From Apium graveolens (taxonomy: Eukaryota > Streptophyta > Magnoliopsida > Apiales > Apiaceae): a stretch of 64,000 nucleotides of DNA. Below, piece by piece: positions 1-10,504 of the stretch. A program made the translations under genes and the position numbers. The stretch's first letter is position 1, and every line of letters begins with the position of its first letter. The DNA lies in contig NC_133653.1 of assembly GCF_009905375.1 (NCBI RefSeq), forward strand, positions 54,329,704 through 54,393,703, written 5' to 3'. The notes beneath the pieces were generated by a model. The model was given only the letters and a program-made list of their open reading frames with translations. It did no database searches and had not been told where the DNA came from.

Positions 1-785
1 AATTGAGCCTATTTATTTAAACGAGTTCGATGAGCTCGTGACTGCCGGACCCGAATTACAGCTTTATTTGTGTTATATAATATGACCAAAAATTCAAATT
101 TTCTGGAATATTAAATACTTAAACTATTTTAAAACAAATTTACCTGATTTACACGTGAGACGGTAGTGTTCAAGTATCAATACACGTATTCGCCATATTT
201 AGACGTGTTGGTTCACTGACCAGAAAAATGTCACTCTTTGGTTATAAGAGTATATTTATATTTATTAAGTTTGCTAAAATTGTTAAATTCAACAATAATA
301 TTAATATATTTTTATTTTTATTTTTATTATATTTTTGGCACTATTTTTATGAAAATTTGTTCAATAATTCGCACACAAAGTTGTCAATTTTTTAATATAC
401 AAGTATAATTTTAACTAAATATGAATGTACATGTCTTTCTTAGAACACATGATATTATTTTGATTTTGAGAGTGTGTCAAAAGGTATAAAAAATTGGCAA
501 TTTTGATGGGTACCTCTAAATTTTCAATGGATAATCAATAAGAGTACTATCATGACACCTCATTGTCACATTATATTTTGGCACTTTTTTGGCATTCTCA
601 TTGAAAATGCTCTAAGCAAATATTCCCTCCGTCTGAATAGATTTTTAAAATTTGAAATAGAATATTCGACACGTATTTTAAAGATCTTATCTCCTATAAT
701 TACATCAATTATTTTAATTTTTTTCATTTGAATTAAAATTAAATGTTTAAATTTTATTAAAAAAAAAATCTTAAAAATAAATTGT
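1..785. other. AT-rich left flank, no gene
   Basis: No reading frame of note is visible on either strand. The stretch is AT-rich intergenic sequence with remnants that look like small DNA transposons (see 514-615). A motif resembling a Stowaway-type terminus, 'ccctccgtctgaatag', lies near 625-640. Its partner end was not found to the right of the CACTA element, so it is recorded only as a possible relic. Confidence 0.6.
514..615. repeat. possible small MITE remnant
   Basis: The left end contains 'aaattttcaatggataat' and the right end reads 'ttctcattgaaaatgctc'. The right end's reverse complement shares the core 'attttcaatg', giving imperfect inverted ends around about 100 bp. No convincing target duplication was found. 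It could be coincidence in AT-rich DNA. Confidence 0.25.
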
Positions 786-815
786 CACTACAACAAATCC
801 AGCCATTTACGACGG
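786..815 (+). repeat. CACTA left terminal inverted repeat
   Basis: Begins CACTACAACAAATCCAGC and ends with acgacgg. It matches the reverse complement of 22781-22810 at 27 of 30 positions. Confidence 0.88.
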
Positions 816-1140
816 CCAACTTACGACGGAAAAAAATGTGCGCCTAACTTACGATGGAAATACTTTTTCGTACGAAAATATGGTCTGTCGTAAGTTGATT
901 ATTTTATTATTAAAACTATCATCAATTGAATAAAAAAATGATAGAGTCGGCCACCTGGAGGAACGACACCATTCAACTTACGACGAAAATCTGATTCCGT
1001 CGTAAGTTAATTATCTTTAATAAATTTTAACTTGAAATTAAATAATAAAATATTTTATTTAAATTTACGATGAAATATTTGTGACGGAAAAGATTGAATC
1101 GTCCAATTTATGATAAAAATTAGAATTCGTCGTAAGTTGT
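816..1140. repeat. CACTA left subterminal repeats
   Basis: Multiple copies of a short motif in both orientations: aacttacgacgga near 819, aacttacgatgga near 846, cgtaagttga near 890, caacttacgacgaaa near 973, cgtcgtaagttaatt near 997 and cgtcgtaagttgtc near 1127. This arrangement is typical of CACTA subterminal transposase-binding arrays. The repeats stop at about 1140, where sequence of Tekay-A leader type begins. The junction is probably a deletion. Confidence 0.75.
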
Positions 1141-1143
1141 CAA

Positions 1144-1290
1144 AGAGGGTTAATATTAGTATTAGAAAATAAAGAAATAAAGAATGGTTAAATAGAGCTA
1201 AGGTTTAAAGTCACTGCCACGAGCCTTGATTGTCGGGAATGGGTAGAGGGTTAAGATTAATATTAGGAAATAAAGAAATAGAACGTCGAG
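1144..1290 (+). repeat. short direct repeat in the Tekay-A leader
   Basis: The segment starting 'agagggttaatattag' at 1144 recurs with few changes at 1245 ('agagggttaagattaa'). Both are followed by 'aaataaagaaata'. The spacing is about 101 bp. It lies just inside the presumed truncation junction and suggests a local tandem duplication in the leader. Confidence 0.5.
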
Positions 1291-1380
1291 AGGTTGAGTG
1301 TGGATAAATAATAGGTTTTAGAATGATTCGTGGCGAGATTCGAGATTCTTATCTAGAAGCGTAATTTTCAGATAGCGGCG

Positions 1381-1887
1381 ATGACAAATTCCTTTATTTC
1401 GATATCACATGATCACTCGGAGCCGTCAGTTGGAGGACCGTCAGCTGATCCACGCCCTGCTCTTTTACCGATGTCAGCTATAGTACCAGTTATGACGGTT
1501 GCACTGTTACAAGCTATTCAACTTCTTAGCATGAGACCACCTATTCGAGGACCCCCACCTGTTGATTATGATTCTACCAGACTTTCGGTGGCGAGTGCAT
1601 CTTTTCAGTTTACTCCACACCCTATTTCCTACTATAAGTATGAGGCTCTTCTTTTCGAACGAGAGGCCTTGTTGGCCCAGATTCCGTAGTTACAGCATAT
1701 CATAAGGACTATAGATGTTGATAGGAAAGTAAAGGAGCTTCAGAATGAGATTCAGGTGACTCGTAAAATACGTGAGGCTAGACTTCATGGAGCTACTTGT
1801 GATTATGCAGCCCCAGATGCTCTTATGGGGAGGGCTAGAGAAGCATTGGAGGATTTTGAAAGACTTGGTGGACCAGAGTTTCTATAA
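1381..1887 (+). pseudogene. upstream leader ORF of Tekay-A, one in-frame stop
   Basis: An open frame of 102 codons is followed by a TAG at 1687-1689 and then 65 more codons in the same frame up to TAA at 1885-1887, giving 169 codon positions. The product is not a known enzyme. The N-terminal half is proline-rich, with the stretch MRPPIRGPPP. The second half is charged and probably helical (KELQNEIQ, AREALEDFERLGG). It lies between the missing 5' LTR and gag, about 430 bp upstream of the gag start, on the same strand. I do not recognise a function. Some Gypsy elements carry an extra ORF in the leader, so it is either such an accessory frame or a detached upstream part of gag. Confidence 0.5.
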
Positions 1888-2317
1888 CGCTAAACAACAG
1901 GAATGATGTGATAAGTGATATATGTATAATAGTGTATAGTGTGTATTATCGGACTTTTGGTAGGAGTGCGAATAAACTCGACTTGTTGAACAAGGAATAG
2001 GCCTGTTGTACCTTTGCCTTTAATAAAATGTCTTGCGCTTGTACCACCAAACTTTGATATATATCATTACCTTTCCTTTCCAGCATTGTCATTTACTTTA
2101 CCATACCTGTTTTATCTTACTGCACCAGTTATAAAACTCTTGTGATAACATGTACCCTATTTCCCCTAATTGTTTACATTCTGTAAAGAAGCATGCAATT
2201 TAATTAGTTCAACTATTGAAAATATTTTCAGAAAGAGATATTTCTGTTTTACAAATTTTTTTCATAAAACAGATTTTGTTTTAAAGGCTAAATAAATTGT
2301 TTGATTCTTTACATAAA

Positions 2318-3711
2318 ATGTCTCCCAGAAGAAATACCCGTTCCACCAACCAGAATGAAGAACCCAACAACAACAACAACACCAACAACAACCAAGACAG
2401 CAAAAACCAAAATGCCAACCCAGGTCCCATAGATCCAACTGTAGCCCAGATTCTTCAGATCTTGACCAAACAAACAGTTCACCTGACTCAACAACAACAG
2501 AGGCAGACCAACCCTCAAGTAACCTTTAAGACCTTTCAGGAATCCACCAAAGTTTAAGGGTTCTGTAGATCCTATTGAGGTAAGAGTCTGGTTGAAGGAA
2601 ATTGAGAAGGAGTTTGCCTTAGTTAAAGTGAGAGAGGAGCAGAAGACTGAGTTTGCAAGTTACTACTTGAAGAATGAAGCCACCTACTGGCGGGAAACTG
2701 TTAAGATGTTGGAAGGTACAGATGATGTTATGTGGGATAGATTCAAGGAGCTGTTTTTAGAAATATATTTCCCTCAGTTTGTTCAGGATCAAATAGAGTT
2801 GAAATTTCTGGAGCTAAAGCAGGGAAATATGTCAGTGGCAGATTATGAAAGTAAGTTTGAGGAGTTGTCCAGGTTTGTGTCATCATATGTGGACACTGAT
2901 AGGAAGAAGGTTAAGAGATTTCAGCAAGGACTCAAGTCATGGATCCGAGGGAAGGTGGCCATATTTGAGTTGGATACGTATGCGGGAGTTGTGAAGAAGA
3001 CTATGATTGCGGAGACGGAAAGTGAAATATCTCAAAAGGAGAAGAAAGGTAAGCAGAGGAAGTTTGAGGGAAGTGAAGGACAACCCCAAGCTGGGAAGTT
3101 TCCAAATTTTAATCAGAGGAGGGGCAAGTTCCAGCCCGGAAGAAATTTTAACAGACAGAATGCAGGCAACGGAGGCCAAAGTAACCGCCCAGCCATTGGG
3201 AACCAGCCAAGCCGGCAGAGGCCAGCTATACCAGACTGTCAAGTCTGTGGAAAGAAACATGGTGGAATTTATAACAAGTTGAATGTGGTCTGCTACAGAT
3301 ACAACCAGAAGGGGCACTATTCAAGTGAGTGCTGTAATCAGCCAGCTAATGAGCCAGTCAACAAGGATCAGCCTACCAAGAATCAGGCAGGCAAGGTTCT
3401 AGCAATTGGATTTTCTTGTTTCAAGTACGGGAAGCTAGGACATATCGCAAGGGATTGCAAGGCACCAATTCCAGTCAACAACACATTGCGTATCATGGGA
3501 GCTACTCCAACAGTGAATGAACCTCCTAGAGCTAGAGTTTTTGACATATCTGTGAAGGATGCTATCGTGGACACTGATGTTGTGGCAAGTACGCTTACTG
3601 TGAACTCCTTATGTGCTAAAGTGCTAGTAGATTCGGGAGCAACTCGATCATTTATTTCTCAAGGTTTTGTTGATAAGTTGAATTGTCCGGTTGAATTGTT
3701 AAGTGAGATTA
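2318..3711 (+). pseudogene. gag: Tekay-A gag and start of protease (frameshifted, cut by SIRE-A)
   Basis: The start chosen is the ATG at 2318 (MSPRRNTR), because Tekay gags usually begin with a short basic segment. An ATG at 2297 in the same frame is also possible. An Asn/Gln-rich N-terminus is followed by a one-base frameshift near 2540. The frame then runs open from about 2545 through the capsid-like gag domain (FKELFLEIYFPQFV, LELKQGNMSVADYE; about 2590-2960) and a basic linker. CCHC-type knuckles lie at about 3291-3332 and 3417-3458, and both have Tyr in place of the second Cys. The aspartic protease begins near 3570 with its DSGAT active-site motif near 3635. Coding is then cut at 3711 by SIRE-A and continues at 15216. 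Gag packages RNA into the virus-like particle; the protease would process the polyprotein. Confidence 0.85.
3707..3711. repeat. SIRE-A target site duplication, left copy (GATTA)
   Basis: GATTA directly precedes the LTR start TGTTAGG at 3712. The identical GATTA at 15211-15215 follows the other LTR end. A five-base duplication is the norm for Copia integrases and fixes both element boundaries. Confidence 0.95.
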
Positions 3712-4725
3712 TGTTAGGTAATGAATCACACAAGGGGGGTGAATGTGTTTTTCTGATTTTAGGCTTTTCTTGAAAGCTAATGGTTGAACAAAGTAAATTA
3801 AATCTTGTATAGAAAAGTGTTCATGCAGAATATAAGCTTGCAGAAAAATAAAGAACATAAATCTTCAAAACTCACTTAATTTTTATATTAAAAATTAAGA
3901 CCGTTTTGCTACAAAATTTCTAAGCTCTTTGATGTTAAAGAGCTCAGCTTCTTCTTGAGAGCGTTATAAGAATTTTGATCTAAATTGTTACTTCTAACTA
4001 GAGGACTAGTGTTAACTTTATATCTCAGTTAACTGCTGGTTTACACAGTGGATAATAAACATGCTATTATCTTTTCTAAACTGTCACTTGTCATTTCTAT
4101 TTATAGAAAAACAAATCTTCCATTTCTGGCTTAAAATATCTTTAGCATCCCGTGTTTACTTTAATCTTCCTCTGTCAGTTAATCTTTGCCATTGATCTTG
4201 CACACTCTTCAAGCTGCTTTTTGTAGACTTGTCAATCCAGCTGTTGGATTATTTGTTGATTGTTTATCTTAGATATTGAGTAGTGGTTGCTTATCCGTCG
4301 AGTAGAGATTGCTCATCCATCGAGTAGATGTTGCTGATCCATCAAGTAGACACTGCTCATCCGTCGGTACTCTCTGGAGTTTGAATGACTTCTCGATAAG
4401 CCATTATGAAGTTCTCGAATGACTTCTCTATAATATTAAATCTGTGACTTGTAGAGATCTTGACTTAGAACATTTTTCTCTAAACAGATTTATTCAACTC
4501 CAAGCTTCTTCAAAATTCTTCTGAGGCATGATCTTCTTGATCTTCTTCCAGATAGTACCTTAGGCTTGATACTGTTTTAGGAAAAAGACTCCAGTCTGCT
4601 CCTTTGCATTTTTACAGACTTTAAGTGTTACAAGTACATAATACAAATTTAGATAACGATACAACTTGCTTAGGGTTGACAAGTTGTCTTAGTCTTGTTG
4701 AACTACAGGCATGTATTTTATAACA
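3712..4725 (-). repeat. SIRE-A 3' LTR (1014 bp)
   Basis: On the plus strand it runs TGTTAGG to ATAACA, matching the 13872-15210 LTR throughout. Relative to that LTR it lacks a block equivalent to 14445-14765 and has four rather than five 22-bp minisatellite units. A TATA-type sequence, ctatttatag on the plus strand at 4097-4106, marks the U3/R region on the minus strand. Confidence 0.93.
4280..4367 (-). repeat. 22-bp minisatellite in SIRE-A 3' LTR, 4 units
   Basis: Four consecutive 22-bp units of the form gtag-N6-gct(c/t)atccgtcga occupy U3. The paired LTR has five units (14744-14853). Confidence 0.85.
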
Positions 4726-4738
4726 ATCTCCCCCAATT
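4726..4738 (-). other. SIRE-A polypurine tract
   Basis: The minus strand reads AATTGGGGGAGAT immediately upstream of the LTR start TGTTATAAAATAC. Purine-rich runs at this site prime plus-strand DNA synthesis in LTR retrotransposons. The same arrangement is seen in SIRE-B at 30837-30849. Confidence 0.85.
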
Positions 4739-4885
4739 TGTGAGAAGATTGCTTCACACAATTTATGTCTGTTAACAAGACTAACCCCAAGTTTAAAACT
4801 GATGGAAGATAGAATTAAAACAAAAAGCTTGATAGAATTACAGATTGTACACCATAAGATTCACCAGGTTCCAAGATTACAAGAA

Positions 4886-6034
4886 TCAGGTAAAGACAGT
4901 TTTCACATCTGCTTCTTCTCTAAGTTTATCCTTTAAGTGATCAAGAATTTTAAGTTCTTCTATGATGAGTGTTCCACTTAGAGCTTCCAAAAGTTTTTGC
5001 CTTGTTGCCTTAGTGTAACCCTGGTCCAGATACTCTAAGCTGAATCTTGAGAATCCACCAACTTTGATGATCAGAAATCTACCATCTTTAGAAATTCTGC
5101 TTATTCCTTTTACATTCAACTCTTCTGATCTTTTTATAAACATATCTATTTCTTCATCATGTTTCCTTCTTCTTTCTTCAGCTTCAGCCTTATCTCTTTT
5201 CCTTGTTTCCTCCCTTTCAATCAACCATTCAACTAAAGATGATCTCCAAGTCCTTGTAACAGTGTCCTTGCCTTTTAACAAACTTAACACTCTTTTAATT
5301 TCTGCAGGAGTCAAAGAATCCATTAAGTTTTTGTTTAGAAGAGTGAATGTACCATCCTTAAAATAGACTCTAACTTCTGTCAGGGATACAACCCAGATTT
5401 TAACAATTTCCTCAGGTGGATGTTGGAAATGGTCTTCATCTGAGGTGCACTAATTTAGAGGTAGAAAGTCAAATTCTTCAAAGCAATTATAGATGGCCCT
5501 TTCAGTGACTTCCACTTCCTTTACAGGCTTGACTTTCTTAGGCTTTCTCCCAACAGATTTGAGCATGAATTTTAGTGAAGGTTTGGTTAAAGGTAGGGTT
5601 GCCATTTTCTTGAGATTTGTGTGGCTTGAGGTGATTGGAATTTTTAGGAAGGAGTTGGCAGTTTGTTTGTAAAGAAATTTTGGCTTAGATGTTTAAGAAG
5701 ATTTGATGTTAGAGATAGTTGATGTTGTGGGTTGAGCTAAGGTTTGAGATGGTTGTATTTGGATTTTTAGGGTTGTTTGAGTTCTTGAATCATCATGAGG
5801 TTTTCTGCTCTTCCTTTCCCCTCTTCTCCTCTTCTCTTCATCTTTCTTGTCATCCTCCTTCTTCTTCTCTCCACCCTTGCTTCCAGATGGCTTAGTAGAC
5901 TGACTTGAATTTGAGCCAGAAGGATTTTGATCATTTTTTTTCTGCTCATCATCATCCAAAACATCCTTGTTGATTTTTATTTTGTGCAAGTTGGCTTCTG
6001 CATTATTCAGATATCTTCTCAACAGTTTTATCAT
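4886..6034 (-). pseudogene. SIRE-A accessory frame, C-terminal part
   Basis: This is the last third of the long post-pol frame, read from 6034 down to the TGA/TAA region at 4886. It shows a very Lys/Glu-rich, low-complexity segment (about 5780-5900), a Ser/Thr/Gln-rich stretch, a basic stretch rich in Pro and Lys, and then a terminal predicted helical domain of about 145 residues beginning MDSLTPAEIKRVLSL at 5323. The terminal domain has a charged coiled-coil-like core (REETRKRDKAEAEERRRKH). In-frame stops at about 5690 and 5450 separate the pieces. The homologous region in SIRE-B is at about 31000-32060. No signal peptide or membrane segment is visible. Function unknown. Confidence 0.65.
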
Positions 6035-6130
6035 CTCCTCATCTTCAACAGTTTTGTTCCTTTTTTACTTTCAGCTCAGTTTCAAGAGTCACGATGAGCC
6101 TTTTTTTGCCATGACACACTGTTTGGGAAC

Positions 6131-7881
6131 TTAGAAGTGTTTGAAAAGTTTGGTAGTAGAACAAATGTATGCCACTCCCTTGCTAGACTGCAGATAAGCT
6201 TCTGGGAAGGCAACTACTTGTGCATTCTTTAATTCTGTTAGCAAGAGAGCATCTTCATGAATTACTATTCTGACTTTGCTTATCAAAATATCTAATTCAG
6301 ATGCCCTCCTAAAGATAAGATAGTTAAGGGACACTTGCATACATCTGTCTACCCCTGAGTCATTGATGTTTACCACTATCCTTCTTTCCTTGAAATTGTC
6401 CTTAGTTACCAAGATCACTCTTATTGAGTTTATTGTCCTGTCCAATGCTTTCTTGTAGGTGAAGAAATTGTCATTGAGAGAAACTCTGAGTGCCTTAAGC
6501 AGTTCATCAAATTCTCTGCTTAGACTGGGACACTCAACTGCTTTAAAAAGTCTCTCTATTTCAATATCAACTTTTCGATTTAAGCTCTCTTCAGCACTTT
6601 GGACTTGTTGAGATGACCTTGACTGTGCCAACCTAGCCTCTATCTCCCCCTTAGTCTTGTTGACAGACATGAGAAGGGGAGTAGGAATTTCAGGTCTTAC
6701 TTGTTCAGGCAAAGAAGGTAGTGGTATGTTGAGTTTACCCATGATGGCTCCTAAAGCTATGGAATTTTGCATTTGAAGATGCTTATGGGAGTCCACCAGA
6801 GTTTGGATGTCTGTTTGTTGGCTCTTGACACGAGATGTCAAAGCCTGAACTTGTACAGTGAGAGAGGAGTTGGAGTCCGCAATGCCGTGACTAGATCCTG
6901 TAGAGACTGTATTTGTAGATTTGTTGAAGTGGATCCATGCTGATAAGAGCTGCTAGATGTGCCAAAATGTTCTTCTACAGCCTCTTTGATCCCTTCCATC
7001 AGCAGTGCTGAAGGCTTATATCTGCTCTGGTGAAGTTGATCCAGATGGACCTTGGTCTCATTTGAGTGAGTAATTTGTTGCTGGATCACTGTATGGAGAT
7101 TTGTGAAGGATAGTTTGAGGTTTTTGACTTTCTTCTCAATAGAGACAAGATCCATCCTAGTCATTTGCTCAGAAAAATGCTTGAATTTCGAAGAGATATG
7201 CTCTTGAGATGGTATGCTCTTGTCCATTTTCTCATTCACCAGTTTTCTGATTCTGTCTTCATGACCAATGATCTTGATTTCAAGAGCCTTACCAAACAAA
7301 TGAAATGCTTTGAGCTGAGCTTTGTATACATCTGTAATGGCATCATAGATAGCTTCTGGACTTAAGTCTTTTGCAATACTGCCCAGAATAGTAACATACT
7401 CTTCTCTAAATCTGGCCAGAACTTGATTCATCTCCAAGGCAAAGTCCTCAGACAGCCATGCATCCACATTCCCATCTGGCTCAGCATCATTGACAATTTT
7501 CTCCTTTTGCTCCTCAACCTCTTCATTATAAGCAAGCATAATGGCTTGATAATCTTGGTTGCTCATGTTTGAAGTTAGAAGATGTTGTGAGATTTTGGCC
7601 AATCCAGAGATCTGCTCTACTAGTAGATCATCTACAGAAGTTGGTTGAGAGGCAGATTCTTGTAGCCACTGAGAGAGTATATAAGGTTGTTGAGGTTGAG
7701 AGCTTGATGGTTCATCAGAAACTCCTGTGACTGAGATCACAGTTTGACTCACAGATTGCTCTGTGGTTTTGACAGTGTGTTGTCCTCCACTTGTAGTGGG
7801 AACCTCAAATTGAATTGAAGGGGATTTGACTGGGTTACTGTCATGTGCACCATCCTCAAACCCTTGTGTGTCTTGCAACAC
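6131..7881 (-). pseudogene. SIRE-A accessory frame, central coiled-coil part
   Basis: Two overlapping open segments (7881-6838 and 6841-6131) belong to one ancestral frame broken by a frameshift at about 6880. The first segment is Ser/Thr/Gln-rich at its start. It then becomes a long, mostly helical region with heptad-like spacing (about 7550-7000) and includes the acidic motif NDAEPDGNVDAWLSEDFALE. The second starts with a short helical segment, followed by a compact domain with alternating hydrophobic residues (VDRCMQVSLNYLIFRRASEL) shared with SIRE-B at about 32200-32750. It ends at TAA 6131-6133. I do not recognise an enzymatic motif. The envelope-like label used for SIRE elements is positional only; no transmembrane helix is apparent. 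Confidence 0.65.
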
Positions 7882-8125
7882 ACTGGCACTTGAATGTGCT
7901 ATGCTTGCCTCCCCTATGACAGGATCATGGGCAAGTGTACTCCTAGCTTCAACTGCAGAGGCAATTTCTGTTAGGGTTATGAGTGGAGTTTATCCTTCAT
8001 AAGGAACCTCCAATTGAATTGGAGAGGATTTAGATAGCTCCCCCTCAGTAGTACTACCCTCAAACCTTTCAGTCTGTGAGGACCGGTTTACACATGAAGG
8101 TGCATTAGAAGTATCCATGGGGTCT
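7882..8125 (-). pseudogene. SIRE-A accessory frame, degraded linker
   Basis: This links the 8126-9622 and 6131-7881 segments. Homology to SIRE-B (33900-34240) is clear at the protein level, for example the shared SSPIQLEVP and EGELS(K) words, but in-frame stops (including TAA at 7990-7992) interrupt it. A seven-C run at 8144-8150 (five C in SIRE-B) marks the upstream frameshift. Confidence 0.55.
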
Positions 8126-9622
8126 TCAGTAAAAACTGATGAACCCCCCCATATTTGTTATGGTGTCATCAAGGTCTATCCCAGCATGTAGCCTCTCACC
8201 ATCTAAATGAGGTGTCTGGGTGGTGAGCAAAGCTTCTTGAGCTAAGTCACTTGATTTTTGGTGCACTTGAGAAATGGAGTCAAGTGGAATTGGAATAGAA
8301 GAAATATTAGATAGAAGATATTGTTGCTCAATTGTGAGTGTTGGCAGCTCCCCCTGAATAGATGAGGGAGCTTCAAGAGATGTGCTCTCACAGTGAGTGC
8401 CTTCCTTATTTCTCCTACCATACACTTGAATTGCTTCTTGTGCAGGCTGTGCAGACTCACTCCGGGTTGTTTTTAGAACTGCATCCTGTTGGGAGGATGT
8501 AGAGGAAGATAGAGTGGTCAGCTCAGTTTGTATACTCCTTTTAGATCTTTTGACCAGAGGTGATTCTCTTTCAGCTCTCTCCTCACCACTCTCATTTATC
8601 ACAACTAGGTTTATCCCCTTTCTCTTCTTTTTACTGACCTCACCTTTTTAAGAAGATGAGGTGGATGGTTTCCTAGCTTCTAAAGGTTTTGAAAGAATGG
8701 TTGCAGCTTGGGAAGATCCCTGTTGGTGATCCTGTGTTTGTACTTCCACAGGTTCAGGAATCATAGTTGTACTAGATTGTGCATTAGATCTCATGTCAGG
8801 CATAAGATAAGGATAAGTCCTAAATCTCTCCAATATAAATGGAGTGATTTTCAGACTTACATTGACCTTATTCTTTATAGTAAGTGGGCCAAATATTATC
8901 TTGGACACTTGCTTACAATTGCCTATCTTAGTACTATCTATACCATTCAACATGTGTATGTCAGCTACTTTATTACTTAAAGTGGACATAATAAATCTAG
9001 GAAAGAAAATTTCCTTACCTCTAGCTGTTAGAGGCATAACCAGCCTGGTTGTAAGTTCTTCCAGGATCAACAGACCAACATTCAGGTGTCTGTTGTGGGC
9101 AATTGAATATACCAGCTTTTGCACAACACTTGAGATATTATCATATCCTGTTTTTCTGCAAGTAAAGGCCCTTACTGCAAAGTCAAAGATGAATGACCAC
9201 TCCTTCCTTAGATTGGTTCTGTTTAAGCTTGACAAGTTGAGTCTCCCACCATAATTGATGAAGTCCATAAACTCAGTCAGCTCATCAGGAGTTGGTACCT
9301 CCACCAGATTCTCAGTTGGCAACCCCAAAGCTCTATTCACATCTTGGTCATTGAATTCTATTCGTTGGCCTCCAATTGTACATGCCACCACCAGAAGGAG
9401 AGAGTTATTGTTAACATCAGTCCTTACTACAACTGTAGTCCAGAATTCATGCAGCACATCCAGATACAGTACTGGATTAGCAGTCAAGGCACCTGCAAGA
9501 TATGATTCAGAAAGCAGCTTCACAAACCCCTTGAAACTATCAGGAGCTTGGTTTGTATCAGTGAAAGCAAGATAGTTGGTTCCTTTCTCTGGGATAGATG
9601 CCCTAGCAACATTTTGGGCCAT
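8126..9622 (-). pseudogene. SIRE-A accessory frame, N-terminal part
   Basis: It starts at the ATG 9620-9622 (MAQNVARASIPEKGTNYLAF) and is open for 324 codons to TAA 8648-8650. It then continues in the same frame for about 175 codons to 8126. At the TAA the sister copy SIRE-B has a sense codon. The first 250 residues form a globular domain (NQAPDSFKGFVKLLSESY, CTIGGQRIEFNDQDVNRALG, LILEELTTR) that resembles the 'putative plant transposon protein' type domain found after pol in plant SIRE-like Copia elements. A Ser/Thr/Pro/Gln-rich tail follows. SIRE-B encodes the same domain at 35289-36297. No catalytic residues are recognised; the role is unknown. Confidence 0.72.
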
Positions 9623-10504
9623 TGTTGGTTGATAAGACTGAATGGGTAAGAAATTTTTTTGAGAAAGGATGAAAACCGAGAGAGAAAACGGTTTTGGATT
9701 GAAATCTAGGTCACTTTAGATCTCGAAAGCTGTAAGTAAGAGTATGTATCGAGAAGTCTGAGTATTTATAGTAAAAGAAGATGACTTGTCGAGAACTCAA
9801 AAATGCGCATTTGGAGTTTGTCCATTGAGAAGTCATTTTGCAAAGAGAAGTACATGTCGAGAAGTCATTTTAAATTACTCTTATTGAGAACTCAAACTTG
9901 ACTTATCGAAATGTCAAATAAATACCCAGTTTGTCCAAAAAGTGGACTGAACTAATTATAACTTTTACTTGAATAAATTCAAACTAAAATTAGAATAAAT
10001 TTTCCAAAAGTATTTTACCAAAATAATTTATCAATTTAAATTATCTCAGTTCTGAGTTATTGATAAGTCAAGAATTATACTTGTAGAGAACTCTGTGAAT
10101 GAACAGTATTAGAGAACTCTACACGGACTTATCGATAAGTCATTTTAAACCTATCGAGAAGTCACTCGAGAAGTCAGTAAATTGACTTATCGAAGACTCA
10201 CTCGAGAAGTTCTAAAATGACTTGTCGAGAAGTCAATTTATACTTATCGAGAGTCCAGTTCTCTAAATACTTTTGGTTATTGTAATTCTACCTCGAGTTA
10301 ATTTTACATATTAAGGATGTAAATTAACAACTAAGCAGTTTACTCAGATTTTGAAAAATTCCAAGTTAATTGAATTTGTAAAACAAATATGCAGAGATTT
10401 ATGAAATATTTATAATTCATATTTCAGTTAATTGCCAATTTAATCAAATTAATATTGATTTACTGGAGATTAATCTGCTGCAAAACATTAGTTGAGTTCT
10501 TGCC
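9623..10504 (-). other. SIRE-A spacer between pol and accessory frame, motif-rich
   Basis: An AT-rich non-coding stretch of about 880 bp. It holds at least nine copies of a short motif of the form (g)actt(a/g)tcgagaa(g/c)tca between 9783 and 10260, in both direct and partly palindromic forms. The same motif fills the U3 of the SIRE LTRs and the matching spacer of SIRE-B (36420-36960). It may hold a promoter or splice signals for the downstream accessory frame, but this is inference. Confidence 0.6.

Noticed and set aside
8844..9254. Plus-strand frames opposite the SIRE accessory genes
   Set aside because: Shadow of the minus-strand accessory frame, which has protein homology in SIRE-B.
4886..9622. 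Accessory frame as a true viral envelope gene
   Set aside because: No signal peptide, membrane helix or fusion-type segment is visible; the name would rest only on its position after pol.
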